A program made the position numbers and the translations under genes. From NCBI GenBank assembly GCA_016287815.1, contig JAEEWW010000005.1:1-64000 (forward strand): a DNA stretch of 64,000 bases, written 5' to 3'. Positions 41,019-51,071 of the stretch are shown here, piece after piece; within the stretch, counting starts at the first letter, position 1, and each line of letters starts with the position of its first letter. The notes beneath the pieces were generated by a model, which was not told where the DNA came from, made no database searches, and was given only the letters and a program-made list of their open reading frames with translations. The stretch is from Treponema sp. (GTDB taxonomy: Bacteria; Spirochaetota; Spirochaetia; Treponematales; Treponemataceae).

Positions 41019-42521
41019 ATGGATTTTTCACTTATGCTTACAAGTTTTGCCGCCGTATTTAACCCGTTTAACATGCTTTATGTTTTGCTTGGTGCTTTCG
41101 GCGGCATATTAATCGGCTGTATTCCAGGCCTTACTTCAACAATGGGAATAGCTCTTTTGGTTCCGTTTACTTACGGGCTTGACCTTTTGCCTTCTGTAGG
41201 AATGCTTCTTGGTATTTTCTGCGGTGCAATGTACGGCGGCTCAATTTCTGCAATTTTAATTCATACGCCGGGAACGCCTGCGGCTGCGGCAACAATCCTT
41301 GACGGATATCCTATGGCAAAACGCGGAGAAGCAGGTCGTGCTCTTTCTGTAGCGCTTTTTGCTTCTTTTGTCGGCGGAATGATTGGTGCCCTATGTATGA
41401 CGTTTCTTTCGCCATTTATTTCTAAAATGGCACTTAAATTCGGACCGGCTGAATTCTTTTCTCTGGCAGTATTCGGACTTTCTGTAATTGTTTCAATTTC
41501 AGGTAAGTCGCTTCTAAAAGGTCTTATTACAGCGCTTTTCGGTCTTTTAATTTCTACGGTAGGCATGGATAAAACCTGTGCATATTTAAGGTTTTTTAAG
41601 ATGCAGGGCCTGTATGATGGAATTCCTTTTATTCCGGCTTTAATCGGTTTGTTTGCAATTTCTGAAGTTCTTGCAGGAATTGAATCTAACCTTGGAACAC
41701 AGAAAATGGAAACAAAAATTTCTGGTGTTCTTCCAAGCAAGGCGGATATAAAAGCAATCCTGCCTACTATCGTAAAAGGCGGATTTTTAGGTTCGTTTAT
41801 CGGAGCAATTCCTGGAGCCGGCGGCGATATTGCGGCGTTTGTTTCTTACAGCGAAGCAAAACGTTCAAGCAAACATCCTGAAAAATTCGGTACAGGAATT
41901 CCTGAAGGAATTGCAGCTTCTGAATCTGCAAATAACGGCTGTTCCGGCGGTGCAATGATTCCTATGCTTAGTCTTGGTGTACCTGGAGATTCCAATACGG
42001 CAATTCTGGTTGGTGCTTTTATTATGAAAGGCTTTCAGCCAGGTCCTATGATGTATGTTGAACATCTTGATATTGTTTATCAGGTATTTGCTTCTTTAAT
42101 GGTTGCAAACCTTGCCTTCCTTGTAGTCGGAATGTGCGGCGTACGGATTTTTTCTAAGATTATTTCTATAGAAAGAAAAATACTTTTGCCTGCTATTCTG
42201 GTTCTTTCTCTTGTTGGCTCTTATGCAATAAATCAGAATATGTTTGATGTATTCTTTGCAATTATAATGGGTGTTATCGGATATCTTTTCCAGAAATACG
42301 GATTCCCGCTTTCTCCAATTCTTCTTGCACTGATTTTGGGACCTATGAGCGAAAGCAATATGAGGCGCTTTATGCAGATTGATGACGGTAAATTCTATCT
42401 GATTTTTACAAAACCGATTTGCTGTCTTTTCCTTTTGCTTGCCGTTGTTTCAATGGTTATTTCTGTAATACAGCAGAATAAGATAAATAAAAAACTTTCT
42501 GCAGAAGATTCTGCTAAATAA
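41019..42521 (+). CDS. tctA: TctA-type large membrane subunit
   Basis: A 500-aa protein with about 12 membrane helices. The TTT-family signatures are LGAFGGILIGCIPGLTSTMGIALLVPFTYG near the start and HTPGTPAAAATILDGYPMAKRGEAGRAL. The second GAIPGAGGDIAAFVSY and GVPGDSNTAILVGAF motifs come later. It is the transport channel of the TctCBA system, importing carboxylates with sodium. A perfect terminator follows at once, closing the operon. Confidence 0.94.
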   Translation: MDFSLMLTSFAAVFNPFNMLYVLLGAFGGILIGCIPGLTSTMGIALLVPFTYGLDLLPSVGMLLGIFCGAMYGGSISAILIHTPGTPAAAATILDGYPMAKRGEAGRALSVALFASFVGGMIGALCMTFLSPFISKMALKFGPAEFFSLAVFGLSVIVSISGKSLLKGLITALFGLLISTVGMDKTCAYLRFFKMQGLYDGIPFIPALIGLFAISEVLAGIESNLGTQKMETKISGVLPSKADIKAILPTIVKGGFLGSFIGAIPGAGGDIAAFVSYSEAKRSSKHPEKFGTGIPEGIAASESANNGCSGGAMIPMLSLGVPGDSNTAILVGAFIMKGFQPGPMMYVEHLDIVYQVFASLMVANLAFLVVGMCGVRIFSKIISIERKILLPAILVLSLVGSYAINQNMFDVFFAIIMGVIGYLFQKYGFPLSPILLALILGPMSESNMRRFMQIDDGKFYLIFTKPICCLFLLLAVVSMVISVIQQNKINKKLSAEDSAK

Positions 42522-42527
42522 AAAAAA

Positions 42528-42558
42528 CGGCCGCTTCTTTGAAGCGGCCGCTTTTTTT
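42528..42558 (+). terminator. Rho-independent terminator of the tct operon
   Basis: CGGCCGCTTC (42528-42537) and GAAGCGGCCG (42541-42550) form a 10-bp perfect stem with a three-base loop and seven T. A-runs on the left give some activity for the convergent porin gene as well. Confidence 0.92.
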
Positions 42559-42578
42559 ATGTGTGTATTGCGTTTAGC

Positions 42579-43838
42579 CTAGAAAGGTTTAACTGTTACA
42601 CCAACTGCTGCAAGGTGTATATCTTTGTTAAGAGTCATAGCACCGTAGTCTTGTTCAAAGTAGCGGCAGTGCATGTAAGAGCCTGTAAGCATAACCTGCT
42701 TTGTAACCTTGTATTCAACACCAAAACCTGTAACCAGGCTGTCAAGAACAGGGCTGAATGCGCTGTTTACGTCATCTTTTGTTCCCTGTTTGCTGTACAT
42801 TGTTCCTGCAGAAAGTCCAAGCTGTGGAAGAACCTGCCAGTCAGCACCAAGACCGATTTCCCATGAATCATTGTATTCCATGTCAGTTCCACCAAGAGGA
42901 TTCTGCATTTTAGCCTGCTTGTTAAAGTAGTAGTTAAAGCTTGTGCTTACATAGATATCATCATTTACATAGTAGCCGATTCCAAGACCAAGGACAGCAG
43001 GAAGGTCGTTCTTGAATTTTTTACCTTCTTCAATACCAAATTCTGAAACCATTGTTCCCTCAGTTGATTTAAATTCCATGTTCAACTTTGTAATTGTCTG
43101 GTACTGGAGTGCAAGATAAAGGCCTGGAACAAATACGTCTTTTGCGTTGATTCCTAAGATACCACCAAAGCCGTAACCTTTTGCATCGTATCCGATATCA
43201 TTTCCGCCGTTCTGTGTTGCAAGTGCACCACCTGCAATTGTACTGAATTTTGGACATGTTAAAGTCATGTTCTGTGTTGCATGTAAAAAGCGTACTGCGC
43301 CAGAAAGAGAAATATTGTCGTTCAATACGTAAGAGCCGCCAAGGATTTCTCCCATTGTAACTGAATAAACGTCAAGAGATTGGTCGGCTGCTATTGTTGC
43401 TGCATATGAAGCTAATGCAGTTGTTGCTATTTTTCCAGCTATAGCGGCGCGTGTAACAGCTGTTCCGTCTTTGTATTCCAAAGAACCGCCGCCTGCAAAT
43501 ACTCCAAAGCCAAAGAAGGCTGCCCAGTTGTCTTTTTTGTAAACAATTTCTGCATCCGGGAATAAGAATACTGGTTTTTCATCCTTGTATTCTGTGCCAG
43601 CTGCTTCATGTGTGTATTTCTTAAAAATGAACTGGTTTCCAACGTTGAATGCAAGACCTTCGTCCATAAAACCAGTACCTGCAATATTATAAATTACTGC
43701 TTCCGGTCTTTTGTGTTCAGAGTTGCGGCTAGGGTTACGAAGGAATCCTGAGTTCAGGTTAGTTTTGTTGTCAATTCCTCCGGCAAACAATGCAGCTGTG
43801 CAAACTAAAGTAAGCGCTGCGGCTATAATTTTCTTCAT
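42579..43838 (-). CDS. FadL-like outer-membrane beta-barrel protein
   Basis: A 419-aa protein with a signal peptide (residues 1-19, ending LFA) and a mature N-terminus GGIDNKTNLNSGFLRNPSRN followed by RPEAVIYNIAGTGFMDEGLAFNVGNQF. This is the FadL hatch pattern seen in T. pallidum TP0856-type proteins. Alternating hydrophobic strands run to a terminal Phe (VTVKPF), a typical barrel end. It probably passes fatty acids or other hydrophobic compounds across the outer membrane, linking in role to the acyl-CoA ligase at the left end. AGGAGG lies before the ATG. Confidence 0.87.
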   Translation of the reverse strand: MKKIIAAALTLVCTAALFAGGIDNKTNLNSGFLRNPSRNSEHKRPEAVIYNIAGTGFMDEGLAFNVGNQFIFKKYTHEAAGTEYKDEKPVFLFPDAEIVYKKDNWAAFFGFGVFAGGGSLEYKDGTAVTRAAIAGKIATTALASYAATIAADQSLDVYSVTMGEILGGSYVLNDNISLSGAVRFLHATQNMTLTCPKFSTIAGGALATQNGGNDIGYDAKGYGFGGILGINAKDVFVPGLYLALQYQTITKLNMEFKSTEGTMVSEFGIEEGKKFKNDLPAVLGLGIGYYVNDDIYVSTSFNYYFNKQAKMQNPLGGTDMEYNDSWEIGLGADWQVLPQLGLSAGTMYSKQGTKDDVNSAFSPVLDSLVTGFGVEYKVTKQVMLTGSYMHCRYFEQDYGAMTLNKDIHLAAVGVTVKPF

Positions 43839-43977
43839 AATATCCTCCTAAGTTTGGATAAAAATAATGGTAACACAGTTTATTTTAAGTGACAAGACAA
43901 AAAATGCAAAAATGTCAAAATAAAATCTTCATATTTGTTAAGCTTGTGCTGTATTCGCTCATATAAAGTAGCGTAAT

Positions 43978-44340
43978 ACAGAAGCAAAAACGTGTCTGCC
44001 TCCGCAAGAGAACCGCTGCCATTAGTTGATAAGTTTCTTTTGTATATATTTTGCGGTTCAATTGCTCCGCAGTCATCGTTTTTGCTTCTGTTTACAAATA
44101 GGTTGGCTTTTATTCTGCTCATACAGCACAACAGTAGCATTCTGTTTTGATATTCTTGCAAAGAAACGGAAAAGGCGCAGTGAAAGCACATACGTTTTTT
44201 ACAGAAGCAAAAACGTGTTTTCGAAAGCCGTTTCGCTCCTTTGCGCCATTTTCAAATACCGATTAAAAGACGTATGCCCTGGCTTTAGCATTCAGCGATA
44301 TTGCTTTTGTGCGGGCACATACGTTTTTTATAGAAACAAA
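43978..44340. repeat. Cluster of dispersed intergenic repeats
   Basis: Within the 551-bp gene-free region between the porin and TrmN6-like genes, ACAGAAGCAAAAACGTGT occurs at 43978-43995 and 44202-44219. Its reverse (CGTTTTTGCTTCTGT) lies at 44077-44091. GCACATACGTTTTTTA starts a 26-base unit at 44187-44212 repeated with two changes at 44315-44340. The 33 bases at 44216-44248 match part of the MITE at 39091-39123 in reverse. No coding or RNA gene is convincing; the left end must hold the porin promoter. Confidence 0.6.
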
Positions 44341-44389
44341 TAATGCGCTTGTCTTGACGTTTTGGCGGGAAAACGGCTAGGGTGTTAAA

Positions 44390-45103
44390 ATGCGGCGGAT
44401 TGATACATTAAAAAACGGTTATAAAATTATTCAGGACGATAAGGCATTTTGCTTTGGAATTGACGCACAGCTGCTTGCCGCATTTGCAGATTTAAAACGT
44501 GCAAAAACGGTTGTGGATTTAGGCTGCGGCAACGGAATTTTACCGCTTCTTTTATACCCTGAATCGCAAAATTGCTTTTTTACGGGAATAGAAATTCAAT
44601 CTGAAGCTGCTGAAATGGCAGAAGAAACGGTTTCTCTTAACAATCTGGATGAAAAAATAAAAATAATTAACGGGGACATAAAGCAAATTAAGAAATTGAT
44701 GTTGCCGCAAAAAGTTGATGTTGTGGTAGCAAATCCGCCGTACATGACTGTAAAAGCCGTAAAGGAAAACGCAACAGATGCAAAGTCCATTGCGCGTCAC
44801 GAAGTTTTGTGCAGTCTTGAAGATTTAATCGCCGCGGCGAAATATCTTTTAAAGCCGAACGGCAGGTTTTATATGATTCACCGGCCATACCGGCTTCAGG
44901 AAATTTTTTCAGCTTTGGAAAAAAATAATTTAACGCCGCGGCGAATGCAGCTTGTTTATCCTTCTTTAACTGCAAGGGCAGAAATGGTTTTGCTTGATTG
45001 CCGCGTGAATTATAAGCCGGATTTAAAAATGGAAAAACCGCTTATAATGTACGATTCTACAGGTGTTTACACAAAAGATTTTGAAGAATTTGTATTTTCA
45101 TAA
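44390..45103 (+). CDS. TrmN6-like tRNA1(Val) adenine-N6 methyltransferase
   Basis: A 237-aa class I SAM methyltransferase: VVDLGCGNGILPLLL (motif I, about residue 42), TGIEIQSEAAEMA (motif II) and VVVANPPYM (motif IV, about residue 108), followed by ARHEVLCSLEDLI. NPPY plus the RHE segment and the YPSLTARAEMVLL end place it in the YfiC/TrmN6 group that methylates A37 of tRNA(Val). Related HemK-type proteins are less likely at this size. A weak TAGGGTG precedes the ATG. Confidence 0.85.
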   Translation: MRRIDTLKNGYKIIQDDKAFCFGIDAQLLAAFADLKRAKTVVDLGCGNGILPLLLYPESQNCFFTGIEIQSEAAEMAEETVSLNNLDEKIKIINGDIKQIKKLMLPQKVDVVVANPPYMTVKAVKENATDAKSIARHEVLCSLEDLIAAAKYLLKPNGRFYMIHRPYRLQEIFSALEKNNLTPRRMQLVYPSLTARAEMVLLDCRVNYKPDLKMEKPLIMYDSTGVYTKDFEEFVFS

Positions 45104-45223
45104 TCAGCGCGGAAAAGACGGTATACGATAGGTGATGAATAATTGCCGCACTGTCTGCGGCTGGTTATGAAAAATGGTTTAAAAATTTTGTTGCGGATTC
45201 CGGATGACAGCTTTTTATAATAA

Positions 45224-45268
45224 ATGCCGGGCTGTGCCCGGCATCCAGTGCGACTTTTATAGACAGCC
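45224..45268. repeat. Hairpin plus solitary MITE end
   Basis: ATGCCGGGC (45224-45232) and GCCCGGCAT (45236-45244) form a perfect 9-bp stem with loop tgt. TTTATAGACAGCC at 45256-45268 equals 13 of the 15 bases of the MITE terminal repeat at 39300-39314. No left end was found, so this may be a remnant. The hairpin could also end the minus-strand symporter transcript. Confidence 0.5.
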
Positions 45269-45293
45269 GCCTTCTTTTTAATTATAAAAAATC

Positions 45294-46625
45294 CTATTTA
45301 AAGAATGAAATTAACCCGATTACGTAGATTACGATTACGGCAAGCGGAACAAAGTATCTGAAAACAGGTTTCATAAAAGGTTTTATTTTGAGGCCGGCGC
45401 CGGAATTTGCTTCTTTTACAAAATCGTCCCAGTCCCAGCCGAAGCTGTTTGTGCAGAACAGTGCAAAAATAAGGGCTCCGAGCGGCAAAATATTATTGCT
45501 TACGATGAAATCCCAGAAATCAAGCCATGCAGAACCTTCTCCGAACGGTGCGAAATGAAGTTTGCTGTAACCGAGTGCGGTTGTAAGGGCAATAGTAAAA
45601 ATTCCAGCTCCACAGATGGCAGCAGTTTTTTTGCGGCTCCACTGTGTAAGTTCACGTACGCAGGCTACGATGTTTTCGCATACGGCAAGTTCTGTAGAAA
45701 ATGCTGCAAAGAACATAAAAAGGAAGAATAATGTTCCCCAGATCCGGCCGCTTTTCATGCTGTTGAATACTGTAGACATTGTGTTGAACAAGAGAGAAGG
45801 ACCTGCGTCTACTTCAAGGTTAAAGCTGAAACATGCCGGGAAAATTATAAGGCCTGCCATAAGTGCAACGGCTGTATCAAGAAGAATTACGTTTACTGAT
45901 TCGCCTAAAAGTGAACGTTCTTTTCCGATGTAGCTTCCGAAGATTGCCATTGAACCAATACCTACAGAAAGTGAAAAGAATGCCTGATTCATTGCGGCAG
46001 CAGCCACGTTCCAGTTGATTTTTGAAAAATCCGGGATCAGGTAGAATTTTAATCCTTTTGCAGCGTCTGAAAGCGTTATGCTTTTTACGGCAAGAATTAT
46101 CATTAAAAGAAGAAGCAGAACCATCATGTTTTTGGTTACTTTTTCGAGCCCTTTTGTAAGATTGAATGTAAGGATAAAAAAGCATGCGGCAACTGCAATA
46201 AACAGGTATGTTACGTTTACCTTTGCGTTTGTTATCATTGAAACGAAGTTAAGTTCTGCAGAATGTCCTGTTAAAAATGATACAAAGTAGTAAATCATCC
46301 AGCCGGTTACAACGGTGTAGAAAGCCATTAAGCAGATGTTTCCGATAAGGCAGACAATTCCGTGAATGTGCCATTTTGCACCCGGGTTTTCAATTGCCTG
46401 ATACATTTTTACCGGGCTTTTCTGAGCTGCCCGTCCAAGGGCAAATTCCATTGTTAATGCAGGAAGTCCTAAAAAGATAAGGAAAAAAAAGTATACAAGG
46501 AGGAATGCGCCTCCGCCATTTTTACCAACCATCCACGGAAATTTCCATACGTTTCCGCAGCCAATCGCACAGCCAGCACTGAGCATGATAAAGCCCAGTC
46601 TGGTACCCAACTTTTCTCTAGCCAT
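45294..46625 (-). CDS. Sodium- and neurotransmitter-symporter-family (SNF) transporter
   Basis: A 443-aa protein with 11-12 membrane helices of the LeuT fold. It begins EKLGTRLGFIMLSAGCAIGCGNVWKFPWMVGKNGGGAFLL, the SNF signature around unwound helix 1, and has GLPALTMEFALGRAAQ after helix 2. Bacterial members import amino acids such as tryptophan or tyrosine with Na+. I place the start at ATG 46625 with TTGAGG upstream, not the TTG 12 bases earlier. It stands alone, divergent from the chemoreceptor. Confidence 0.92.
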   Translation of the reverse strand: MAREKLGTRLGFIMLSAGCAIGCGNVWKFPWMVGKNGGGAFLLVYFFFLIFLGLPALTMEFALGRAAQKSPVKMYQAIENPGAKWHIHGIVCLIGNICLMAFYTVVTGWMIYYFVSFLTGHSAELNFVSMITNAKVNVTYLFIAVAACFFILTFNLTKGLEKVTKNMMVLLLLLMIILAVKSITLSDAAKGLKFYLIPDFSKINWNVAAAAMNQAFFSLSVGIGSMAIFGSYIGKERSLLGESVNVILLDTAVALMAGLIIFPACFSFNLEVDAGPSLLFNTMSTVFNSMKSGRIWGTLFFLFMFFAAFSTELAVCENIVACVRELTQWSRKKTAAICGAGIFTIALTTALGYSKLHFAPFGEGSAWLDFWDFIVSNNILPLGALIFALFCTNSFGWDWDDFVKEANSGAGLKIKPFMKPVFRYFVPLAVIVIYVIGLISFFK

Positions 46626-46884
46626 TTTCAGCCTCAACTTTGAAAAACTAAATTAAAAATATTCTTCATTCTAACATGGAAAAACATTGCCGACAATGGA
46701 AAATATTGGTCGTTTTATTTATATTGCATGACTTTCGTAATTACGCTAAATTTCTAGCGCAATTAATATGCGTACAGTATTTGTGTGGCTGGTATGGTGT
46801 TTTTGCATTTGTTTTATGCAAAATGGCTGCATTTAATTGTAATTTATTATTTAAAAATTATAATTTAACATAGGAGAATTTTTG

Positions 46885-48978
46885 ATGAAATTTTATGAAT
46901 CTTTGAAATTCAAACTGACAGTCGTGGTTTCTGTTATTGTTCTTCTTTCTCTTTTAGCACAGGGATTTGTTTCTTTTAGGGTTTCTACACGATCTGTTGA
47001 TGATTCGATTAAGCAGCTTTTGGATTCAATTACTGAATCTGCTGCCGGTAAAATTCAGGCTGAAGTCGATAAGCATTATCATATGCTTTCTACAATTGCG
47101 AACTTTAAGTATTTTAAGGATACGGATACGCCGCTTGCTGAAAAAAGCCGGCAGCTTACACGTCTTGCCAAGGTACACAGTACGGTTTACGAAAATATCG
47201 GCTATTTTACACTTGAAGGAGAAGGCTTTACAGCTGCCGGCTTACCAATCAAGATTGATAGAGACTATATACGGGCCGGAGCCAAAGGTGAACGTTTTAT
47301 TCAGGATCCTACTGTAAACCCGGTTACTAATGTACTTTTTCAGATTTATGCAACTCCTGTATGGGGAAGTCCTAGAAAGGTTACCGGTGTAATCACTGCC
47401 AACGTATATGGCGAAAGTCTTTCTAACAGTATAAAAAATATCAAATTCGGTTCTGAAAAAGCCTTTGTTAAAGTAATAAATACAACAACGGGTAATGTAC
47501 TTGCTTCTACAAATGTTGAAGAAGTTCAGACCGGAGCTAATGTTAACAGCCTTATTAATTCTGACCGCGGTATAGGCAAGGTTTTAAGAGAGGCTATGGA
47601 ATGCGAAGTTGGTTCAGACCTTTATTTTGACGAAGAGCTTAAGACAATGATGGTTTCTGCATATCGTCCGATTCAGGGAACTGACTGGATTGTTTTCTGC
47701 AGCTGTCCGCGTTCTGATTTTTATGGTTCTTTGGACCGTATGAAGACTGTTAATATTATTTCTATGGTTCTTGCCATAATAATTTCTGCAATTATTCTTA
47801 TAATCATAAACAATGTAAGTTTTGCAACGCTTACAAAGGTTCAGAAAGCTATAGAAGAAGTTGCTTCCGGTGATGCTGATTTGACTCATCGTCTTAATGT
47901 AAAGGTAAAAGATGAAATCGGTCAGATTGTTCAGAGCTTTAACGGATTTACAGGAAAACTTCACAATATTATTTCTGAATTAAAAGAATCTAAACAGGGA
48001 CTTGGGGTTGCCGGTGAAGAATTAAAAGCAGGAACAGCTGATACAGCTTCTGCAATTACACAGATTATTGCAAATATTGAATCAGTTCATTCTCAGATTA
48101 CAAATCAGTCAAATAGTGTCCATCAGACTGCGGGCGCAGTAAATGAAATTGCAAGCAATATTGAATCTCTTGAAAAGATGATTGAAGGTCAGAGTGCTGG
48201 CGTTAGCCAGGCTAGTGCTGCAGTTGAAGAGATGATTGGAAACATTCGTTCTGTAGGTAATTCAATGAACAGAATGGGTGAATCTTTTGAAGAACTTTTG
48301 CAGAGTGCACAGAGCGGTTCTGCTGTGCAGGCAGAAGTAAACCACAAGATTGAACAGATTGCAGATTTAAGTAAGACTTTGCAGGAAGCAAACCTTGCCA
48401 TTGCAAGTATAGCTGAACAGACAAACCTTCTTGCAATGAATGCGGCGATTGAAGCGGCTCACGCTGGTGAAGCAGGAAAAGGTTTTGCCGTTGTTGCTGA
48501 TGAAATCAGAAAACTTTCTGAAACTTCAACACAGCAGTCTAAGACAATTGGTGAACAGCTTACAAATATTCAGGCTTCAATTCAGGGTGTTGTAGGAGAT
48601 TCTGAACATTCAAGTAAGGCATTTGAAACTGTTACTACAAAGATTCGTGAAACAGAAGAACTTGTTCGCCAGATTAAGGCAGCAATGGAAGAACAGAATG
48701 AAGGTTCTAAGCAGATTGGTGAAACTTTAAGTAACATGAACAATAGTACACTTCAGGTAAGAAATGCCAGCCAGGAAATGTCTGAAGGTAATAAGGCTAT
48801 TCTTGAAGAAGTTAGAAGCCTCCAGGATTCTACAAATGTTATGGAACAGAGCATGAGTGAAATGGCTGTTGGTGCTAAAAAGATTAACGAAACAGGGGAA
48901 TCTTTGAGGGCCGTTGCAAGCCAGATGGAAGATTCTATCATTCAGATTGGAAGTCAGATCGACCAGTTTAAAGTTTGA
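46885..48978 (+). CDS. Methyl-accepting chemotaxis protein with Cache-type sensor
   Basis: A 697-aa chemoreceptor. Membrane helix 1 (about residues 12-32) and a periplasmic dCache-like sensor (about 40-285; [23 protein letters not shown]-type end) are followed by helix 2 (about 290-314), HAMP (about 316-370) and the signalling domain. The conserved tip [21 protein letters not shown] with [14 protein letters not shown] is at about residues 509-548. It sends ligand signals to CheA and steers the periplasmic flagella. TAGGAG lies 8 nt before ATG 46885; an in-frame TTG one codon earlier is less likely. CGCTAaatttcTAGCG and TTGCAT/ATGCAA inverted repeats lie upstream. Confidence 0.95.
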   Translation: MKFYESLKFKLTVVVSVIVLLSLLAQGFVSFRVSTRSVDDSIKQLLDSITESAAGKIQAEVDKHYHMLSTIANFKYFKDTDTPLAEKSRQLTRLAKVHSTVYENIGYFTLEGEGFTAAGLPIKIDRDYIRAGAKGERFIQDPTVNPVTNVLFQIYATPVWGSPRKVTGVITANVYGESLSNSIKNIKFGSEKAFVKVINTTTGNVLASTNVEEVQTGANVNSLINSDRGIGKVLREAMECEVGSDLYFDEELKTMMVSAYRPIQGTDWIVFCSCPRSDFYGSLDRMKTVNIISMVLAIIISAIILIIINNVSFATLTKVQKAIEEVASGDADLTHRLNVKVKDEIGQIVQSFNGFTGKLHNIISELKESKQGLGVAGEELKAGTADTASAITQIIANIESVHSQITNQSNSVHQTAGAVNEIASNIESLEKMIEGQSAGVSQASAAVEEMIGNIRSVGNSMNRMGESFEELLQSAQSGSAVQAEVNHKIEQIADLSKTLQEANLAIASIAEQTNLLAMNAAIEAAHAGEAGKGFAVVADEIRKLSETSTQQSKTIGEQLTNIQASIQGVVGDSEHSSKAFETVTTKIRETEELVRQIKAAMEEQNEGSKQIGETLSNMNNSTLQVRNASQEMSEGNKAILEEVRSLQDSTNVMEQSMSEMAVGAKKINETGESLRAVASQMEDSIIQIGSQIDQFKV

Positions 48979-49043
48979 TCTATAAGTACGCGCGAAAAAA
49001 TGGATATAGCGCTAAGCGTTAAAGATATTTTACGCAATGTTTG

Positions 49044-49076
49044 AGCGGCCGCGGCTTTTAAGCCGCGGCCGCTTTC
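49044..49076 (+). terminator. GC-rich terminator hairpin after the chemoreceptor gene
   Basis: AGCGGCCGCGGCTT (49044-49057) and AAGCCGCGGCCGCT (49060-49073) form a 14-bp perfect stem around two bases, followed by TTTCGTCTTT. The stem is unusually GC-rich for this window. Confidence 0.8.
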
Positions 49077-49139
49077 GTCTTTAAATCTTGTAAAATATAA
49101 AATCTTGAGTTTTGCCCTGTATTGTGCGAAAATTAAATA

Positions 49140-51020
49140 ATGAATCGTGCTAAAAAAAATAATGAGGCTAAAAAAAATATCGGGACAGAGGCAGCTCTTG
49201 TCTTTCTTTTTGCTTTTTTCTGCCTGTGCGTTTTGGGTTGCTCAAAAAAGATTCCGGAAATGACACTGGAAGAAATTGAGCAGGCGCAGGAAAATGTTTA
49301 TCTTTCTGTTTTGTCCAGTACAAGGTCAAAGCCTTACGAAGGTCAGGAATATAAAACAGGCGTTGTTGGCGGTGACTGGTATACTTCTGTAACTGCTGAC
49401 CCGAAAACCTTTAATTTTCTTATTGCGGAACGAGACGGTGCATCGTATTCCTTGCTCGCAATGGTTACCGATTCCCTTTCTGATTATGACATAAATAAAC
49501 GACAGTGGACTGCTGCCCTTGCGTTTCCTGAGATTGTTGAAAATAAAGAAAAGCAGACAATGGATGTTTATTTTACAATCCGCGAAGAAGCATTCTGGTC
49601 GTTTTACAATTCTGATAAAAAAATCCCTGTTACAAGCGACGACGTTATTTTCTGGTACGATAAAATTGAAGGAAATCCTGAATTTGCAACCTCCGGTTAT
49701 GGCTCGCAGTTTGTAACAATGCCGGATGGAAGTTCTAAACGTATCACTATAGAAAAGATTGATGATAAAAAATTTGTCTTTCATTATCCGCGGGTTGTTG
49801 CAAATCCACTTTTGTCTACAAATACTTCAGTTTATCCTTCCTTTTTATATAAAAAGGCTTTGGAAGAAGGCGGCGTTCAGGCTGTAAAAGACATTTTTAG
49901 TGTAGAAGCCGATGTAAAAACAATTCCTTCATGCGGAATGTGGTTTTTGGTTGAATATACCCCTGGGCAGCGTCTGGTTTATGAGCGCAATCCTGACTAC
50001 TGGGACAAGGACGCTGCAGGTAATTCGTTTCCGTACAGGCAGCGATGTATTGTCCAGATTGTAGGTGACGCGAATACACAGCTTCTGCTTTTTAAGCAGG
50101 GCAAGCAGGAAGCCTATTCAGTTTCTGCGCGTGAAGTTGCAGAACTTGCTTCAAATCAAAAAGATTATACGGTTTACAATGCAGATGCTTCGCTTGGTGC
50201 AGGTTTCTGGAGTTTTAATCAGAATCCTAAAAACAAGAATGAACCGTATTATAAATGGTTTACAAAAAAAGAATTCCGACAGGCGATGAGCTGCATTTTA
50301 AACAGAGACAGAATTATTAAACAGACTTACCGGAGCATGGCAAGCGCAAAGTATGATTTTTTCCCGAAAGGAAATCCTTTTTATAATGAAAATATTCAGT
50401 TGAAATATAAATATAATCCTGAAATGGCTCTTTCGCTTTTAAAAAAGGCAGGTTTTACCCGCCGCAAAAATTCAGACGGAACAGACGGATTTTTATTTGA
50501 CTCAAACGGAAATCAGGTTGTTTTTGATTTGACCATTCCTTCTGGAGTTTCTACAAATAGTGATATTGCGCAGATTATAGCCGATGAATGTTCAAAAGTC
50601 GGTATAACGCTAAATGTCCGCCAGTTAGATTTTCAAAAAATTGTTGAACTTATTACATCAACTTATGACTGGCATTCTGTGCTTATGGGTTTTGGTGCAA
50701 ATTTCTGGCCTACGCAGGGACCTAATGTCTGGCTTTCTAACGGAAACCTTCATCTCTGGTATCCTTTACAGAAAAAGCCTGCAACTGACTGGGAAGCGCG
50801 CATTGATTATCTTTACAATGAAGGAGCTTATACTATAGACGAAAAAAAAGCGCAGAAAATCTGGGATGAATATCAGTCTATAATTTTGGAGCAATGTCCT
50901 GTAATTTATCTTGTAAGTGCCCGCAGTTTTTATGCGATTCACAATAAATGGAATCAAAGTAATTTTTATTACGATAATCTTAACGGTGCAATGACAGAGC
51001 GCATCTGGCTTTCGCAATAA
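49140..51020 (+). CDS. Oligopeptide ABC transporter substrate-binding lipoprotein
   Basis: A 626-aa family 5 binding protein. It has a basic N-terminus, a hydrophobic segment (about residues 18-34) and a lipobox VLGCSKK. The mature core has WTAALAFPEIVENKEKQTMDVYFTIREEAFWSF, VTSDDVIFWYDKI and YTPGQRLVYERNPDYW, all SBP_bac_5 marks. It binds peptides at the outer face of the inner membrane. The permease and ATPase genes follow in the same order as Opp/Dpp systems. No ribosome site is visible before the ATG. Confidence 0.9.
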   Translation: MNRAKKNNEAKKNIGTEAALVFLFAFFCLCVLGCSKKIPEMTLEEIEQAQENVYLSVLSSTRSKPYEGQEYKTGVVGGDWYTSVTADPKTFNFLIAERDGASYSLLAMVTDSLSDYDINKRQWTAALAFPEIVENKEKQTMDVYFTIREEAFWSFYNSDKKIPVTSDDVIFWYDKIEGNPEFATSGYGSQFVTMPDGSSKRITIEKIDDKKFVFHYPRVVANPLLSTNTSVYPSFLYKKALEEGGVQAVKDIFSVEADVKTIPSCGMWFLVEYTPGQRLVYERNPDYWDKDAAGNSFPYRQRCIVQIVGDANTQLLLFKQGKQEAYSVSAREVAELASNQKDYTVYNADASLGAGFWSFNQNPKNKNEPYYKWFTKKEFRQAMSCILNRDRIIKQTYRSMASAKYDFFPKGNPFYNENIQLKYKYNPEMALSLLKKAGFTRRKNSDGTDGFLFDSNGNQVVFDLTIPSGVSTNSDIAQIIADECSKVGITLNVRQLDFQKIVELITSTYDWHSVLMGFGANFWPTQGPNVWLSNGNLHLWYPLQKKPATDWEARIDYLYNEGAYTIDEKKAQKIWDEYQSIILEQCPVIYLVSARSFYAIHNKWNQSNFYYDNLNGAMTERIWLSQ

Positions 51021-51071
51021 CTCGTAATAATTTTCAATAATTTGCAATAGATAGAAGGATTAAATAAAAAA

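Noticed and set aside
43880-44191. 103-codon minus-strand frame upstream of the porin gene
   Set aside because: It covers the porin promoter region and dispersed repeats, lacks a ribosome site and has an implausible composition.
49044-49073. GC-rich palindrome considered as a foreign insertion scar
   Set aside because: Position after a stop codon and the T-rich tail fit a terminator. The tct terminator has a similar GCGGCCGC core, so it is a local style rather than a scar.
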